A DNA stretch of 64,000 nucleotides, taken from Paralichthys olivaceus. Its lineage: Eukaryota > Chordata > Actinopteri > Pleuronectiformes > Paralichthyidae. The position numbers were made by a program, and so were the translations under genes. The notes under the pieces are model-generated. The model saw only the letters and a program-made list of their open reading frames with translations. It was not told the origin of the DNA and did no database searches. The stretch is taken from positions 5,268,001 to 5,332,000 of the forward strand of contig NC_091115.1 in assembly GCF_024713975.1 (NCBI RefSeq). Direction: 5' to 3'. Of this stretch, positions 50,201 through 61,783 are shown in pieces (the stretch's first letter is position 1; the number at the start of each line of letters is the position of its first letter).

Positions 50201-53200
50201 GATCAAGAGATCCCCAGAGAACCCAGAACCAGACTGGTCCCCAGACCCTCCAGAGCCCAGGGGGAGTTCAATGGAAATCCCAGAACCTCCAGAGCCAATG
50301 TCTCCAGAGGCTCCAGAAGTTGCGGATCCCATTCCAGACCCTGAGAGATCCCCAGATATCAAGATGTCCCCAGATACCAAAAACTCTCCAGATCCCCCAG
50401 AGCTCAGCAGCTCCTCAGAGGCTCCGGAGATTAAGACAATGTCACCTGAACCCCCAGAGGCCCCAGAGACCAGTGGATCTCCTGAGCCTCCAGACCCAGA
50501 GGCTCCAGAAGCTCCTGAGGCCCCAGACCCTACGGAACCCCCAAAATCCCCGGGGACATGAAGGATGTCAATGGGCGTCAGACGCAGCTCCACCTCTTGT
50601 TAGAGACAAGATTAGGTATTAATAAACAGAAACATGAGACAGACATGGATCATGAATCAGGTTCGGTGGTAGGAGACACAATGATTGAACACATTTAAAC
50701 GTGAACGGACAGTTAAATGGAAGACATGCACATGGAGAGAATGATTGATGAAGATGCAGAATATTAGATGTGAGGACAGATTAGTGTTTTGATTTTTCGT
50801 TAATTATGGGCTGCTTTCACAAATATAACCCCCGAAGAAGAGCGAGTCTTCTCAAACCTCCCGAACTCGCTTGTACCAAAAGACTTGATTTTGTGGGTGT
50901 GCAGAACCTGAACGCTTGTGCTTTTTCAGACCTTTCTGTGTGTCTGGGCCCATGAGGACCCCGGACCCCCCTGAACCCTGAGGGATGAGCTGGGGTGTCA
51001 GCGGCAACTCTTCCTCCTCCTCTTCTGTCTGTTCCTCCAGCGAGGCCTCGGGTACGGGGTAGTTGTAGTCAGGTGGGGCCAGCGTTCCAATCTCTATCTG
51101 AGGGAAAGACGGCAGCAGTGAGTCAAAAGTGTAAGATTTCAGAAATGAGCACCAGAAAAATTATATTCGGTCTAATTTATTCATCCGGATCGCTAATTTT
51201 CCTAGAAGTAAGAAATAATAAACGTTGTTATTGCGCACAGGGGAAATATAGAAGAAGACATTTAGCTTTATTCCAAAATAAAATAGTGAAAGTTCAGTGA
51301 CAGGTCTACAATGTATGAATAATAATAATGATATCATTTTATTTATTTAACAGTTTTAAAGTTAAAAACAGAGAAAACAAATAAAAGCAAATAACTAGAA
51401 ATATAAAATACACATAGATAATTATACATTATCTGCAGAGATGGGTCATGATAATGTTTTGAAGGTGGGCAAGTTGGTAAAGTTTCTGATTTAGTATCAA
51501 TTTATAAGCAAAGTATACATACTGGACCTACATACTGAGTCTGTCAGTTGTTTTTAAAAGTATATTCAGAAAACTAAATCTCCATCATTCATGTAGATAT
51601 CCATCTCAACAGAAATACAATTAGATTAAACGACATTTACACTGAAATATATAAAACCCACAAAAGCCTAAAGATCAATTTCAGCTCAGGACAGCTGAAT
51701 GTCATGAATCATGTATGTGTATGTGTGTCTATGTGTGCATGGCGTTGACAGTCAGTAAGTAAACAGGAAAATTAAACAGGAAACAAAAAAAATTAATGTT
51801 TAAGATCCAAATCTCTCACAATGTATATACATTCACCTTTCTATTGCTCCTTTAATATGTTTAACTGAAAAAGTAAAAATTCTCACAGTTTAACTGATTG
51901 AATCATCTTTCGGAAGGAGATCAACACCGATCCATCCCTTCAGGACGAACAGTATAACCTCCACTAATGGATGGCAGCAAAGTGTTTGCAGCACATATAG
52001 TACAGACAGAAATGACTACTGAAAAGCAAACTTGCAAATATTTGAGATAAGAACAAACGTCTCATCAAACTGACATGTCATAGGGAAAAATACAATTCTT
52101 TAACGGATATATTCCAGTATAACTTCTCAAAATTATTACTATTTTAAGTTTTTTCTGTATGCATCATAGATCAGACATTATTTTGTGCCTTTTACTGTAA
52201 CCTGTGCCAACTTTTCCTTCATTTCATAAATATCAAATTACTTTGTAAATAAAGGCGTGGCACTATTGTTCATCCAATAGACTTAATGATGGAGAATAAA
52301 TTAAAACACAACTCAACCATTGTATATGAATTACAGTTACAATTATCTCCTATTATTATTACATGTACAGTCGTTTTGTCTCTAATGTTTTGGTTTTTGA
52401 CGAAACGTGCAGTTCCACAGTCGCCCAGACGAGGGCACTGAACCCCCACACACCAGCACAGGTAATACCTGACACTCGCGTCCAATGAGTCTGACTCAAC
52501 CCTCAGAAAAGGGAATGGTCCTTGTGGAACCAAGACACACATGGTAGCTGCAAGAATCCATATTTGAGTCTTTTCAGCCACTTTAAACCAAAGTGATCAG
52601 ATGCCAATAAGCCCAGAGAAATCAAAGCAAATTAACGTCCAGATGAATGAAGCCAGACAAATAGAAGTGATTACAAAAATAAAAAAGCAGCGTAGACACA
52701 TTCGATCCTGCAGTGAGAGATTATTCAGCAGAGTTGAAGCTTGGCAGAGGCACAGTTTGAGATACAACAAGGTGGGCCTTTGAAATGTCCTGCACAGAGT
52801 TAGCTCACTGCAGCGCTCCCCTTCATTTCCCCCTTTCCCAAAAGCAAACATTTACACCCGAGGGAAAAGAAGAGGCGAGAGGCTGGCCACCAAAAATACA
52901 GAAAATCTGGACACAGCATGGAAACACAGAGAGCACAGGGAGAGACGCTGCATCTGAGCATCAGGCCAATGCATCAACTCCTTGTTGCTGTGTATGTTGT
53001 ATGTAATATGTAGTATGTACTATGTAATATGTAATATGTCAGTCAGTCGATAAATTCAATTGCTTCACCAGCTGCATCTTTTACAACTGACTGAACGACA
53101 GAAGGATTTGATTAAACACTGACGACACCTCAAAGTAGCATAAGCCTGGATGAAGGATTCTGGTCCTCTGGTAAATGTGGAGAGTTGAACATTGAGCTTT

Positions 53201-55862
53201 AGAGATGCTGGTGGGCAGATTATGAGTGGAGATGGCACGGCTAGCTGTTTCCCCCTGTTTTTATTCTTTTTGCTAAGCTAAGCTAACTGGCTGCAGGCGG
53301 TGTAGCTTCATGTGTAATGCACATTCATGACAGTGGTATCAGTTTTCTCATCCGTCTCTCAACAAGACAAATACAACATCGACGGACGAGATTAGATGTG
53401 ATAAAGATTATGAACTTTTCAGATAAGGTTAAACTCTACCTGAGGAACTCAGACTGAAAGGCTGTGAAAAGACTGTTTTGAAAGATGCTATATAAATAAA
53501 GTTATCATGTGTTTTTTTAAATGAAGAACCACAGAAGGCTCACAAAATAACTACTTACTATAGGAAGTACAAAATTCAATACAAAAGCAGCTACAAATAA
53601 ATAATGTCAGAAGTTAGCGATTGCAGGATTACAACATAAATTCAAAATTCAAGGTACCAGCAGCAATGAACAAAACCACCAAGTTCTAAAGGTTTTATCT
53701 GACGCAAGGAAAAATTTCAAAGACAGACAGAAAGTCAAAAGAAGAGGATGAATAAATAAATCTAAAGTCGGCGATTAAAGCAATTGCAGAGACTTTTGAA
53801 CGCTACAGATCTGAGGACACTTGCTTACATAACATCGCAGATGAGCCTTAACTCCTCATTCCTCGAGGAGAAAGAGGAGACGCACTGACAAAGAGCTGGA
53901 GATGGAAAGTAAAGACTCAGCATTCCAGAGGCAGGGAGCTCATCATCGCTTCGTTTCTACCCTGACATCTGACATGTGAATGAAACCGTTTCAATCTCGA
54001 ACAACCTTCTGTCGCCTCAACTTTAACTACGATGTCTGCAAAACGAAATGACAGATCTTTGCTCAAAACTGTGATTATAAATGTGTGTTTATTCATTGTG
54101 CGCAGTCAGATGAGAACGTTTCTACTCCTCTGTTCCCACAGACTCCCACAAAATGTTATGCAACGTGCTGTGTCATATCCAGGCGTGTTAAACAGAGAGA
54201 CATTATCAAAACCGTTCCCCCGACGACACATGACAACTCTCCCACTCTGAGCTCTGTCATGTCTCAACCGAAAAGATTTGCACACCAGAAGTCAAACATT
54301 TCAATCTGGACGAAAGATTGTGATTTACGGCTTTATGCTTTATGTTCTTAGAACCACATCTCGTCAACTCTGCTAAATCTGCAATGCATTGTGGGATAGC
54401 TCTTAGATAACAGGAGTTGTGTAAGTGCAATCCACATCACATAAAACTCAAAGGAAGCATGGAAATGCTTTGTGGATGGAGCCACTTGCCTTGTGCCATC
54501 TTGACATTTCCTTGTTGCATAAAAATACAAATGGGAACATGAAACTTGATTACATCTTGCCGTCCCAGCATGCCCTGCAGGCGTGCCACATAACACTCAA
54601 TGAGATCTGAAGAGAGTGAACTTCCTGAATCCATTTTTTTTCTTGTTAGTAACCCGTCCTGCCACACGGAGCACAATCTGAACAGACTGACAGAATGAAA
54701 TGAGACGCAGAGAACACGGCAGTGTTTGGGTTTTGCTCAGTTTGAAGCAGGTTGTTGACTCTGTGAAATACTTTTTACAGTACATGACAAACTAGTAGCA
54801 GCCGGTCAATCACACCTAAATAAATTAACGAATAAGCAAAAATGTTTGAATGCAAAGTGATTAAAAGATTAACAAAAAGAAGATAAAAACATGTTCACAA
54901 ATATTGTTTGATTCCAGGAATAAAACTTCTCCACACACAGATGGACTCCGGGGAATGTAAGTTAAAGTGGAGCCTGCCCAAAGTATGAATGTGAAGTATT
55001 TTGGGTAAAGCTGTAAAGCGGTTTGTCCTTTTTCCAAATGGCTCCTGTTGGTATCAGCAGGGTGCCTGTCTGCTCCCTGAACCTGGTGACCTCAGATCAA
55101 AACCAGCAAGTTATTCCACCAACACAGCTGTGATTTGTGAAATCTGAAGAAAATCTGGATTTCGGAGGAATTTGAGCAGCTTGTATCTGTCTGTCACCCC
55201 ACGGTTTCCAGAAATAGCTCAAGATATTGAGCATATTTATGTTTAAAGTCAAACAACTAAACTGACAGATCCGTCAGCCCCACATGTCAAATTTTCTATC
55301 AGCATAACTCTGACATATTACATCACCTGTAAGATAAAGCAAAGTTGTTAGCAAACAGTTGCCAATTAAATCATTCATATTAGCATTCATTTGGAATCAT
55401 GTTTTAAGCCACCTGGTGACTGTTAGCACACTATTTCCTCTCTTTTAGCTCCGGTGTTGGTCTCCACCGTCTTTCAAAGATTATATCTGTCTCCTAAGCA
55501 GCTGAATCATAGACATCCTGGTCGACCTTTTGGTGGTGAGAAGGTAACACATATAGTTTTTCTGTCTTTCTACTCAGTAGAATAAATGGCAACATAGCAT
55601 GACCCCAGGAAAACAGAAATAAATCCAGAGTGAATCACTGAAATGGTCTTGAACCTGTACAGTTTCTTACCTGAGGATCATCAATTGTCAGCCCATCTTC
55701 GTAGTCATAGATATCCTGGTTCACCAAATTTAAATTGTCTAGATCCACATCGTAGTTGGTACCATCGTATGAGTCCAAGTCCACTTGTCGGGAAAATCTG
55801 GGGCTGGCCACCACCGCTTTGAGGACGAAGAGTCCCAACACGAGCCGCACGAGCATCCTCAT
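47280..55862 (-). CDS. epyc: epiphycan (class III small leucine-rich proteoglycan)
   Basis: Epiphycan is a secreted cartilage-matrix dermatan/chondroitin sulphate proteoglycan. Coding exons, 5' to 3': 55671-55862, 50932-51097, 50140-50595, 49676-49888, 48857-48988, 48512-48670, 48217-48419, 47799-47894, 47280-47450. Phases agree, giving about 595 residues (human about 322). Start: the acceptor at 55869 leaves MRMLVRLVLGLFVLKAVVAS as signal peptide. Then come a Tyr/Asp-rich segment, an acidic and Ser-Gly-rich region of about 320 residues, the class III cysteine cluster CLLCTCLGGSVYC and leucine-rich repeats, ending EDIRLDGNPINLSRTPQAYV and CLPRIPIGDLI, as in human EPYC. The extra length is almost entirely in three duplicated phase 1-1 exons. 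The gene lies next to kera, as in human. Confidence 0.93.
48857..48988 (-). other. epyc: epyc cassette exon C (acidic, few Ser-Gly)
   Basis: A phase 1-1 exon encodes EEGLLPTTPETPQEG, one Ser-Gly and an acidic EPGEPDEPDEPVVDREG end. The upstream intron bases (TTGTCTCTAACAAG) match those of exon A. Confidence 0.8.
49676..49888 (-). other. epyc: epyc Ser-Gly cassette exon B
   Basis: A phase 1-1 exon encodes EEELPLIPDTIPQEASS followed by about 11 Ser-Gly pairs, ending LLPDIDKG. It shares with exons A and C the 3' splice region CTCTAACAAG followed by AGG. Confidence 0.8.
50140..50595 (-). other. epyc: epyc Ser-Gly cassette exon A (expanded)
   Basis: This phase 1-1 exon encodes EVELRLTPIDILH, then about 31 Ser-Gly dipeptides in irregular SGASG/GSGD/LISGD units. 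Ser-Gly is the glycosaminoglycan attachment dipeptide. The DNA is minisatellite-like, with repeated CTCCAGA/CCCCAGA words on the plus strand. Confidence 0.8.
51098..55670 (-). other. epyc: epyc intron 2 (4.6 kb)
   Basis: No gene is supported inside. It contains the dispersed repeat at about 53265-53375 and a LINE-like tail GATGCTATATAAATAAAGTT at about 53487-53506. The remaining open frames are short and without recognisable domains. Confidence 0.6.
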
Positions 55863-55869
55863 AGTCCAC

Positions 55870-58319
55870 CTGGACACAGACAGACAGAGGTAAGATCGAG
55901 GAGGGAACATCACTTTCACCCACGTTACTGGCAAAATAATTTAAAATTAAAAACAAACGTGGCAAACTTTCACAAACAATTTCAGATAATCAGCTTTAAA
56001 CTTGGCTGCTGAGGATATTAGTTCCACATCGGTGCACTGCAGCAGGACGGGTCTTACTCATATTGGCTCCATTACCAGTATAGCATCTCTATATTGCTAC
56101 AGATCAGGGCTTGGCTTTGTGTCACATCACTAAGGTTGGTGAATTCATTACTGAGGTGCAGACAGCTCAAGAGATCAGAGTACGAGGGCCTCACGCCTCA
56201 CTGAGCCGGACGATCACTGTTCCAGGGAGCAGCCATCTTGGCTTAAATCGCTGCTTTCCAGTGGCATGACAAAAGTCAGAAGTCATGGCTGATGTGATGA
56301 GGAACCATGGGGACGTTTTCTGGATTCTGCAGAGCTGAACATCTACCGAAAATCTACTGTCTGCCTTTTAGGATTTTCACTAAATGCATTCAGAGGAGCA
56401 GAGTTTTTGCGTCGCTCCTTCTGCAGTAAAACCCTGACAAAGCTCTGTTTGAATTCCTGTGTCTTTGGCCGAGGCTTCGATCGTTTCTTCCAATCATACT
56501 AAAAAAGGCTTTGGCAGAATCATGCATCCAGATTCTAGGCCAATACATTTCAAGTGAGGGCACACACAAGATGTTCGTTCTCTACAGGAATATAGAATTA
56601 GCCGGTATGACTTTCACTGAGTGTAGATCTACTACGTGCTGCTCTGACCTAGATAGTAACTCATTTCCCTCAGATCTGCTAATCTTAGCGAGGTTGATTA
56701 ACTTCAAAAATGTGAATAACAACTGTGAAGCTGTATTAGGATTAGTATATTTAATTACCACTTAATTAGCTGCATCCCAGATATTAGACATTAATGATCT
56801 GTGAGTGGGGGTTATTTCACAGCACACTGACGGCAGGTGTAGCCACATTGCTGCAAGCCTGAAACAGTGTCAAGAAAGTCCTCCAGGCCTGGGCAGAGAA
56901 ATGGAGAGCGAGGGAAGGGAGGAAGAGGAGAAAAGAGCAAGATGGAGAGAGAGGTGGACAAGATGCTGGCCCTCAGGGTTAGATGGAGAGAGTGAGGAAA
57001 AAAGACTGAGGGAGAGAGCGCAAGAGAGAGAGAGAGAGAGAGAGAGACAGGTTTCTAAGCTAACTCGACCCCTCGCCCTTTACAGAGGGGCTTTATGAGG
57101 CCCGCTCGCTGCATGTCTCAGCACTCAAACTCCAAATTCCACCGAGGTTTGTGGACAGGATGGCAGTGAATTACGGCTGCAAGGAAAAGCTTCATTCAGC
57201 AGTCAAACACACACACACACACATGTACACATTCACAAACACACTTGGAAAGACACATCCCCTCACAGACACACACTGTATCTATACACACTTATCTTCT
57301 CAGAGGGGGAGAAACCTCTGCTATTTTAGGATGAGGACAGATTTTAAAAAAACAAAAAAAACACACCATCCCTGAGTTATTTAAGTCGTCAATCTGATCT
57401 TTGTGGATATGAGAGCGATGGACTCAAACGATGCAAATCAATTTCTTTATTGTTACATTAACATGAATATTGTGCACCCGACTGAAAAAAGACGAGTCCA
57501 GCATCTCCAGTGAACTGACTTTCTATCACGAGCCTGAGAAATCCAGCATGTCTACACTGAAAGAAGGACTATGCTGGAGACAGAGGTGTGCTTTTATACA
57601 GGCCATCACAGTGTGCAGTGTGTGGAAAACTGTGTGTGTGTGTGAGTGAGTGTAGCGTCCGGACTACCTCTGTGTTATGTTTGGCTCCACGTTAGGCATT
57701 CCTGATATCCACCGATTCTACCTTTTTCCCTCAAAAGCCACAAGCAAACATGACAGACGTCCCTTTACTGCTTGTTGCAGAGGAAACTGGTACATTTGTC
57801 TTATATAAAAAGTTAAAAGTTATTTTCAAAAAGCAGGTGACAAAGAATTTAAAGTGGTTAGAGAAAAATAGATTCTGTTTTCAGAGGGGATCTATAAAAA
57901 ATGTTAACAACAAAGCAATACTTTTTAATCACTTTTTCCCTAAATTGGACGAAGATATTTTGAGCAAAATTGGTCAAAGAAAGAGCAAAAATTAAAAATA
58001 AGTCGTTAGTTGTCACAAATCCAAAACCACCTGTTGGACACCTGAATCTACTGAAGCTGATGAAGCCACCCGCCAACATTTCACAATCACCATCATTGCT
58101 TTAGGATAAGAAAAACATCCACATTGCAGACACCTGGGTCCAAAGCAAACCCCTGAGTGAAAATCAACAGCTGCATCACCAACCAATGGACCAGAAGCTC
58201 CAGTGCAGACCCCGACTAGCAGCATGTTATGAAGGGGCTAGTTGAGCCTGCCTGCCCCTCTAATCCCCTGCACCACAGAGCCATTGAGCCAGCGTGAAGA
58301 TAGCACCAAGAACACTTAC
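55870..58319 (-). other. epyc: epyc intron 1 with low-complexity tracts
   Basis: This lies between the signal-peptide exon and the proposed first exon. It holds a GA-rich stretch (56880-57050, ending in a GAGA run) and a CA run (57205-57222). No gene is seen. Confidence 0.55.
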
Positions 58320-58745
58320 CTCTGTCTCCTGCTTTCCCGAATGGTCCCTTCAGCCGTGATGGAGATGCTGAGGGCTCCGGGACTTGGCCAATGGTGAGAG
58401 GTCGCGCAGGGTGCCTTGAAGAGGGAGGGTGTGTGTGTGCAAAGTGTGTGAAAGGTGTGTGTGTGTGAATGTGACGAGTGTGTTGGTGTGTAGGTCTGTG
58501 TGCTCTGGCAGACCTGAGTGCCCTGCCGCTTATGTGTGAAGGTAGGCACTGAGACTGATTGGACCAGAGCAGATTGCTTTTGGTCACTCCGAGTGCACCC
58601 ACCCCACACTGAACACCAGCATGCACGACCCTCTCAAACATACACACAACACACACACCAGGCGTACAGAGAAAGAGAGAGCGAAGGCCCCCCAGTGACG
58701 AAATACCTTTTTGTCCCTTACAAGAGTTTCCTTTATTTTTATAAG
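58320..58745 (-). promoter_or_regulatory. epyc: candidate epyc untranslated first exon and promoter
   Basis: On the minus strand GACAGAG followed by GTAAGTGT is an excellent donor (exon end 58320), matching the need for a noncoding exon before the acceptor at 55869. A TATAAAA at 58737-58743 (minus strand) could place the transcription start near 58710. The pairing of donor and TATA is inferred. Confidence 0.4.
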
Positions 58746-60614
58746 AGTGCGGCTCAATCAGATTGAAATATTTGTCCGACTTTTCCTGGGGTGAAACTTT
58801 GGCATGTGTTGCTTTCATGTATGGGGGGGGGGGCCCTTGTACACAATGGGATCTCTGTCAGGAGCCCGTGTTAGCATGGAGCTGAGAGGAAGTCCCCGCT
58901 TGGAGGAAGGCCTCTGCCCTCCCTTTTTGGTTGAAGCTGGTTTCTCTTTGCGCCGTCACTTGCTAAATGTTCTGTGGTAGCTGCAGTTTGACTTCATGGA
59001 GAATGAGCTGATCTGGGGACAGAGCAAGGCATTTTCAACTCTGTACAGATGAATTCAAAGAGATGTACATATAGTCAGTCTGTCATTAGTGACGATTGAC
59101 AAAAGAAAAAAAATGGACACACAGGAAGCTGCTGGCGAGATTTCACCCTGTCTGCTTTATTTGGCCACAACTTTCAACCTGCCCACCTCTTCCTCTCACT
59201 CCGATGGTAACCCGAGACCTTTTGACGAGTGAGGGGAATAGGACATAGTGGGACTGCCAGAAATTGGTCTGCACCTGCTACATAAGCTGGGGTTTATATT
59301 CAGAGCTTTTCATCTGCCAAACATTCTCAAAAAGGCAAAGAATTAAATGAAATTTGGCCTCAAATGTCTTATCCCAGTGACTGATGCCCACAGTACAAGA
59401 CAGAGTGCATTGTACAGAGCCTGGGAACTCATGTGATAATTGACAGAGAGCTGGGACGCCGTGTTGGTGCCACTAGAAACATTATGTACCCTATCACTCA
59501 GCCTTATCTAGAGCCTTCAAATATTTGAGAAGAGGAAGAAATGACTGGGAGTAGAATGTGTGAAGGTGATCTGTGCAGGTTATTTCATGTTAATGTTGTT
59601 TTATAGGCCAAAGAGATGTGAGTGAGTCAAGAAAGACACACAAAATACTTTACTTATGTAATGGGAGTACAGTTATTCATAGGCAATGTTGTATGGATGA
59701 CAATTTACTCTATGTTCACCTATGTAATTTTAATCTTAAAATAATCAGCAATATTATTTCCACCAAATAATTTACAGTTAAGTGAAAGTGTTGGAGATGT
59801 AAAACAAAAAGGACAAAATCACATTTTCATTTTTGGAAATTTTATTCAAACTGAAGATAATTAAAATTGAATCTCTTGCTCATGTAATTCTGGTTCTTCA
59901 ATAATGATCAGAATTAAAAAATAGTGTTGGCATTCTTTTGCATACAAAACATTAAGGAATATTGGCCGTAGATATAGACAGGACTCTAAAATGTTTGCAA
60001 GGACAATTTTTCTTCTTAATATTAAATAAAAATAAATTACCTACATTATATATGCATAATTGTAGAACAGAATCATTTTCTAGAGTTAAAGAACACAAGA
60101 ATATGTGTTTGGTGTCAAGTCTACAGATACAAAGCAAAAGATTTCCTGAAACAACAGATAAAAAAAAACAAAGGTATATTTCCTTATGCATTAATTCAAG
60201 TTCTGCCTAAATAAAATGATAATGACAGTAAATCACTATCATTAAGATATTCACATACATAAGTACATATTTCCCCCTAAATCACTGTCATGCTGTGTTG
60301 TAAGAAATGTTGGTTCATAATTCTAAATGCGGATGTTTACAACATAAGGCACCAGAACCTCAGGTCAGCGTCTAACTCATCAGTTCCTTCAAGACGTTGT
60401 TGTTACTTATCTGAATTGAAATCGTCATGTTTTCTGGATACACAACAATGAATATGGGTTGATGCCAACTAGTGTAAAATAGTTGGACTCATGTCACCAA
60501 TTTTGATTCAAGGTTTCACAAGTAAATTTTTTTTTAGACCAGCACCCAAATTGCCACGTCATTGATTGTGGGAAATAAGAATTAGTCAATGACATGAAGA
60601 TGAGTTTCCTTTTC
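58746..60614. other. intergenic, including probable kera 3' UTR
   Basis: No gene is supported. A minus-strand AATAAA at 59841-59846 would give kera a 3' UTR of about 770 nt. Confidence 0.45.
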
Positions 60615-61769
60615 TTAAATGACAATGGACCTCAGGAGACGGAAGCAGAGGATGACATCCCTCGAAATTGGTGGCTTAATCTCATTGCCATCCAGTCGGA
60701 GGTAGCGCAATCGAGGAACACTTTCATTGATAGAGTCATCAACAGTGTCAATAGAGACAGGGCAGATATTAGATCCGCTTACACCTGTAAAAACAAGAAA
60801 GAAAATCAAGGTTACAAGACTTATTCCACCTTTACCATTACATGCAACAGATGCATAAAAATAACTCTTCTTTATGAATCTACAACTGAAATTAATCATA
60901 GACTTACTTTTGATCTTGTTGTGGTCGAGGAGAAGGTGTTCAAGGCCTGAGGAAATGACGGGCACCTCAGTCAGCTGGTTGTGGGACAGTTGCAAATCTA
61001 AGATGCTGGAGATATTAAACACATGTTTGGGAACTCCACTGCTGCCAAGTTTGTTGTGGTTGAGCCTCAGAAATGCCACTTTGGGCAATCCTTTAAAGTA
61101 GCCGACTGGGATCTTCTCAATGTTGTTGCCATCAAGAAAAAGCTGAGTGGTGGTGGGTGGTAGGCCGAGAGGCATGCTTGTCAGCTGGTTCTTGGCTAGG
61201 TTGATCTGTACCAAGTTGTTTAGACCCTTCAGGCTCACCTCAGTCACAGCATCATCCATTAACTTATTCCCCTGGAGGTCCAGGAGGCTCAGCTTATCCA
61301 GACCAATGAAGGCACCAGCAGGGATCTTGGAGATGCGGTTGCGAGAGAGACGTAGATGCTCCAGACTGGCTGGCAGGGGTGATGGCACTGAAGACAAGAG
61401 GTTGTCATCCATGTACAGGTGCACCAGGTGAGACATTGCATTCAGGACACCTTCTTCCACTCCTTCACTTGTGATTTTGTTGTGGTTTAGGTTCAGCCAG
61501 CGCAGTTGTGTGGCATTACGCAGGGCATCAGCTGACAGCACTTCTATTAGATTGTTCTGCAAGTAGAGATACCATGTGTTTCTAGGGATTGTGGGGAGGG
61601 TCTTCAGGCTCCTATTGTCACAATAGACAGCGCGCGGAAAGTTTGGGGGGCAGTGACACTCTTTAGGGCAGGCTTGGATCTGGGCCATGTATTCCTCGTA
61701 AGGCATGTCCTGGTTGATGACGGACCCAACCAGGCACAAGATGCAGAGAAGGCTCGTGAGATGTGCCAT
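60615..61769 (-). CDS. kera: keratocan (class II small leucine-rich proteoglycan)
   Basis: Keratocan is a secreted keratan sulphate proteoglycan of the corneal stroma that helps order collagen fibrils. The coding sequence is two exons, 60908-61769 and 60615-60784, joined by a GTAAGT...CAG intron in phase 1, giving 343 residues (human 352). It has a signal peptide (about 1-19), an N-terminal cysteine cluster CPKECHCPPNFPRAVYC and tandem leucine-rich repeats including WYLYLQNNLIE, QLRWLNLNHNKIT and FLRLNHNKLGSSGVP. The C-terminal ear repeat reads LRYLRLDGNEIKPPISRDV then CFRLL. These match human KERA block by block. An acceptor at 61784-61785, 14 nt before the ATG, implies an untranslated first exon farther upstream. 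The signal-peptide exon holding most of the LRRs is usual for the family. Confidence 0.95.
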   Translation of the reverse strand: MAHLTSLLCILCLVGSVINQDMPYEEYMAQIQACPKECHCPPNFPRAVYCDNRSLKTLPTIPRNTWYLYLQNNLIEVLSADALRNATQLRWLNLNHNKITSEGVEEGVLNAMSHLVHLYMDDNLLSSVPSPLPASLEHLRLSRNRISKIPAGAFIGLDKLSLLDLQGNKLMDDAVTEVSLKGLNNLVQINLAKNQLTSMPLGLPPTTTQLFLDGNNIEKIPVGYFKGLPKVAFLRLNHNKLGSSGVPKHVFNISSILDLQLSHNQLTEVPVISSGLEHLLLDHNKIKSKSMINFSCRFIKKSYFYASVACNGKGGISLVTLIFFLVFTGVSGSNICPVSIDTVDDSINESVPRLRYLRLDGNEIKPPISRDVILCFRLLRSIVI

Positions 61770-61783
61770 TTTTAAAATCCAAT

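Noticed and set aside
50271-50622. Pro/Glu-rich plus-strand frames of 96-100 codons
   Set aside because: They are antisense to the Ser-Gly exon of epyc. The minus frame joins properly to the exons on both sides.
52270-54785. Many frames of 60-103 codons in epyc intron 2
   Set aside because: They are short, mutually overlapping and on both strands, without domains or splice-consistent chains.
58216-58818. 200-codon minus-strand frame
   Set aside because: No domain is recognisable, it contains CA/GT-run-derived Thr-His stretches and it overlaps the proposed untranslated epyc exon. It is likely noncoding.
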